Of a stretch of 6,394 bases of DNA, positions 5,418-6,394 are shown in pieces. Below the pieces are notes generated by a model. That model ran no database searches. It saw only the letters and a list, made by a program, of their open reading frames with translations, and was not told where the DNA came from. This stretch comes from Faecimorpha sp963627615. GTDB lineage: Bacteria > Bacillota > Clostridia > Lachnospirales > Bianqueaceae. The position numbers and the translations under genes are program-made. The stretch lies in the NCBI GenBank assembly GCA_963627615.1, contig CAVGBV010000103.1:1-6394 (forward strand). The letters run 5' to 3'. How positions within the stretch are numbered: position 1 is the stretch's first letter; each line of letters opens with the position of its first letter.

Positions 5418-5962
5418 TAGTATGCAATTCTTTGTTCAGTAAAAAACTCAGGAAAATGATTTTGATGCTATGGAGTATTACCGTTTTTATGTCAGGATGT
5501 GTTCCAGCGGATGGGGCAAAAAATATTCCGATAGATATCGGGAAATACGGTGTCTATGTAAAACTGGAACGTGATGATGTCAGCTCTGTATTGCTTCAGG
5601 GCGGAGGCTTTTCAAAAGCATACAAAAACGCGGACGGTTCTCTGCTGAAAGCTTGGAAATGGCTCTACATGGGCGGAGATATCGCCAGGCTTTCGAATGA
5701 CGGGAATTGTTCAGTCTTATTTACTGTCGAGGCAAGAAATGAGGAGAATGCGGTTTTGGAAAATGATGCCGTTATGACATGGTTGGCCGCCCAAGGGGAG
5801 GACCTGGTCGGTTATCTGAAAAAGTTACAGCTTATCGATGAGGTCTATCAAAAACTATTAGAGACCAGGGAGAGAGAGGAGGAGATCGCTTGGGGCAGTG
5901 AAGAGGCAGAATTGCCGGTAGGAGCGGTTGAGACGGTTATGCGCTCTGCCGGAAGGAGATAA
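5414..5962 (+). CDS. Putative membrane-anchored lipoprotein of unknown function
   Basis: This 182-residue product starts at GTG 5414, with GGGGAAG eight or so bases upstream and a 4-nt GTGA overlap with the acetyltransferase stop, so translation is probably coupled. The N-terminus has basic residues (KKLRK, 10-14), a hydrophobic core (MILMLWSITVF) and a lipobox-like MSGC with Cys29, followed by polar residues. That is a lipoprotein signal with Met instead of the usual Leu at -3. The mature part (about 30-182) has a strand-rich portion (YGVYVKLERDDVSSVLLQGG) and a helical, acidic C-terminal half (DLVGYLKKLQLIDEVYQKLL). I do not recognise the family. An internal ATG (5456) would lose the basic N-region, so GTG is preferred. 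Its place in the operon links it to the TetR/acetyltransferase response, perhaps as a cell-surface component. No terminator is visible directly after it. Confidence 0.8.
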   Translation: MIVCNSLFSKKLRKMILMLWSITVFMSGCVPADGAKNIPIDIGKYGVYVKLERDDVSSVLLQGGGFSKAYKNADGSLLKAWKWLYMGGDIARLSNDGNCSVLFTVEARNEENAVLENDAVMTWLAAQGEDLVGYLKKLQLIDEVYQKLLETREREEEIAWGSEEAELPVGAVETVMRSAGRR

Positions 5963-5968
5963 GGGAAA

Positions 5969-6025
5969 ATGAAACCAACCATTGATATATTGCTGTGTGT
6001 CTGTTATAATGAAGAAGATGAATAG
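5969..6025 (+). other. Possible 18-codon open frame (weak)
   Basis: ATG 5969 follows AAGGAG (5953-5958) by ten bases and reads MKPTIDILLCVCYNEEDE before TAG 6023-6025. The start resembles the N-terminal strand of family-2 glycosyltransferases (DILL...YNEE), which could mean a remnant of such a gene. The same bases contain a near-consensus promoter, so the frame may simply be chance. Confidence 0.2.
5982..6010 (+). promoter_or_regulatory. Promoter of the truncated 4Fe-4S-protein-like gene
   Basis: TTGATA (5982-5987, one mismatch) and a perfect TATAAT (6005-6010) are 17 bp apart, with an extended TGT before the -10. A start near 6017 leaves a leader of about 37 nt to ATG 6054. No convincing dyad lies over it, and it does not share the TetR operon's dyad. 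Confidence 0.8.
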
Positions 6026-6053
6026 CGACCAGTTTTGTAAGGGAGGCGCGGCT

Positions 6054-6296
6054 ATGCAAAAGAAAAAATATTGGATACCGGCAGCGTTTTTTGCCGTATT
6101 TGAGATTGTCGCAGTTGTGCTTTGGCAAACCAAGGAGAATCTGTTCTATCTGTTTAATTTCAGTTACATCGGATTTTCCATTTCACTGGGTCTGTTCCTT
6201 TTTTTGTTAAAAATGATATATCTATTATCTTTTCGTTACAGCCAAATGCCTCTCGTACCGCGGTTCCTGGAGCTTATCTCGCAAGCGGCATTCTAA
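6054..6296 (+). pseudogene. N-terminal fragment resembling a NapH-like 4Fe-4S membrane protein
   Basis: ATG 6054 has GGGAGG (6041-6046) seven bases upstream, and a promoter precedes it. The first ~50 residues (MQKKKYWIPAAFFAVFEIVA onward, then FYLFNFSYIGFSISLG) contain two membrane helices (about 7-24 and 31-52). They resemble the start of Firmicute membrane-bound 4Fe-4S proteins of NapH type, which are normally around 300 residues with cysteine clusters near the end. Here resemblance stops at a T run (6199-6205). The frame reads through MIYLLSFRYSQ to a TAA at 6294-6296, 80 residues in all and without any cysteine. The upstream signals are intact, so this looks like a recently truncated gene. 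A short genuine two-TM protein cannot be excluded. Confidence 0.6.
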
Positions 6297-6394
6297 CGGG
6301 CATATGTATTATTACAAGCAGACTGCCGATAAGACTTATTATGTGCGGCGCAGGGACGAATCTCAGGTCCTGGCCGAATACGACGAACGGCAGA
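6246..6394 (+). pseudogene. 5' part of an unidentified basic/tyrosine-rich protein, apparent frame change, cut by window end
   Basis: The last 130 or so bases read well in a frame different from the gene before: GSWSLSRKRHSNGHMYYY (6262-6315), followed by KQTADKTYYVRRRDESQVLA and EYDERQ to the edge. The frame is open from 6217 but has no start before ATG 6304, which lacks a ribosome binding site. ATG 6246 in the preceding frame gives MPLVP. Removing one base near 6261 (the C after CCG) would join it to GSWSLSRKR as one protein. The strong codon-like look (YYY, RRR, charged helix) suggests genuine coding, reminiscent of short tyrosine/arginine-rich strand proteins in Lachnospiraceae that I cannot name. 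It may be a broken gene, a sequence error, or the real gene may begin at 6304. Confidence 0.45.

Overview
The window looks like a chromosomal segment of a low-to-mid GC gut-type Firmicute, most likely a Clostridia/Lachnospiraceae relative. The grounds are strong AGGAGG-type ribosome binding sites, consensus sigma-A promoters, a large serine recombinase of the kind carried by Lachnospiraceae mobile elements, and a secondary alcohol dehydrogenase resembling the Clostridium beijerinckii enzyme. All recognised genes are on the + strand. The taxonomic call is an inference from protein resemblance, not from a marker gene.

Region 1 (1-~2085) is the right end of an integrated mobile element. It holds the tail of an unidentified gene, a 54-residue conserved-looking small protein, and a 550-residue large serine recombinase with its own probable promoter and a dyad over that promoter. 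A strong terminator follows. The element seems to end between about 2034 and 2090, because host-type coding sequence begins there without a start of its own.

Region 2 (~2085-2882) is decayed host sequence. It contains the C-terminal ATP-binding end of a sensor histidine kinase that lacks its sensor, histidine and N-box parts. A 14-nt overlapping downstream gene for a two-TM-helix protein is broken by an apparent single-base loss in a T run.

Region 3 (2954-5962) is the intact part. A zinc alcohol dehydrogenase of the NADP(H)-dependent secondary-alcohol type is transcribed alone, from promoter to terminator. Next, a promoter with perfect -35 and -10 hexamers and an internal dyad drives a TetR-family regulator, a GNAT acetyltransferase and a lipoprotein. 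The last two genes are very tightly packed (17-nt gap, then 4-nt overlap). The layout suggests an autoregulated, inducible cassette, possibly for small-molecule stress. The ligand is unknown, and whether TetR also controls the dehydrogenase cannot be decided here.

Region 4 (5963-6394) is again broken. A good promoter and ribosome binding site lead into the first ~50 residues of what resembles a membrane-bound 4Fe-4S (NapH-like) protein. This loses its family resemblance at a T run and runs into an unrelated reading frame. The last ~130 bases carry the start of another protein that can be read only by assuming a frame change, and it runs off the window. No RNA genes, CRISPR arrays or insertion sequences were seen. 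I found no clearly new biological system; the best leads are the element boundary, the TetR-GNAT-lipoprotein operon and the cluster of broken genes on either side of it.
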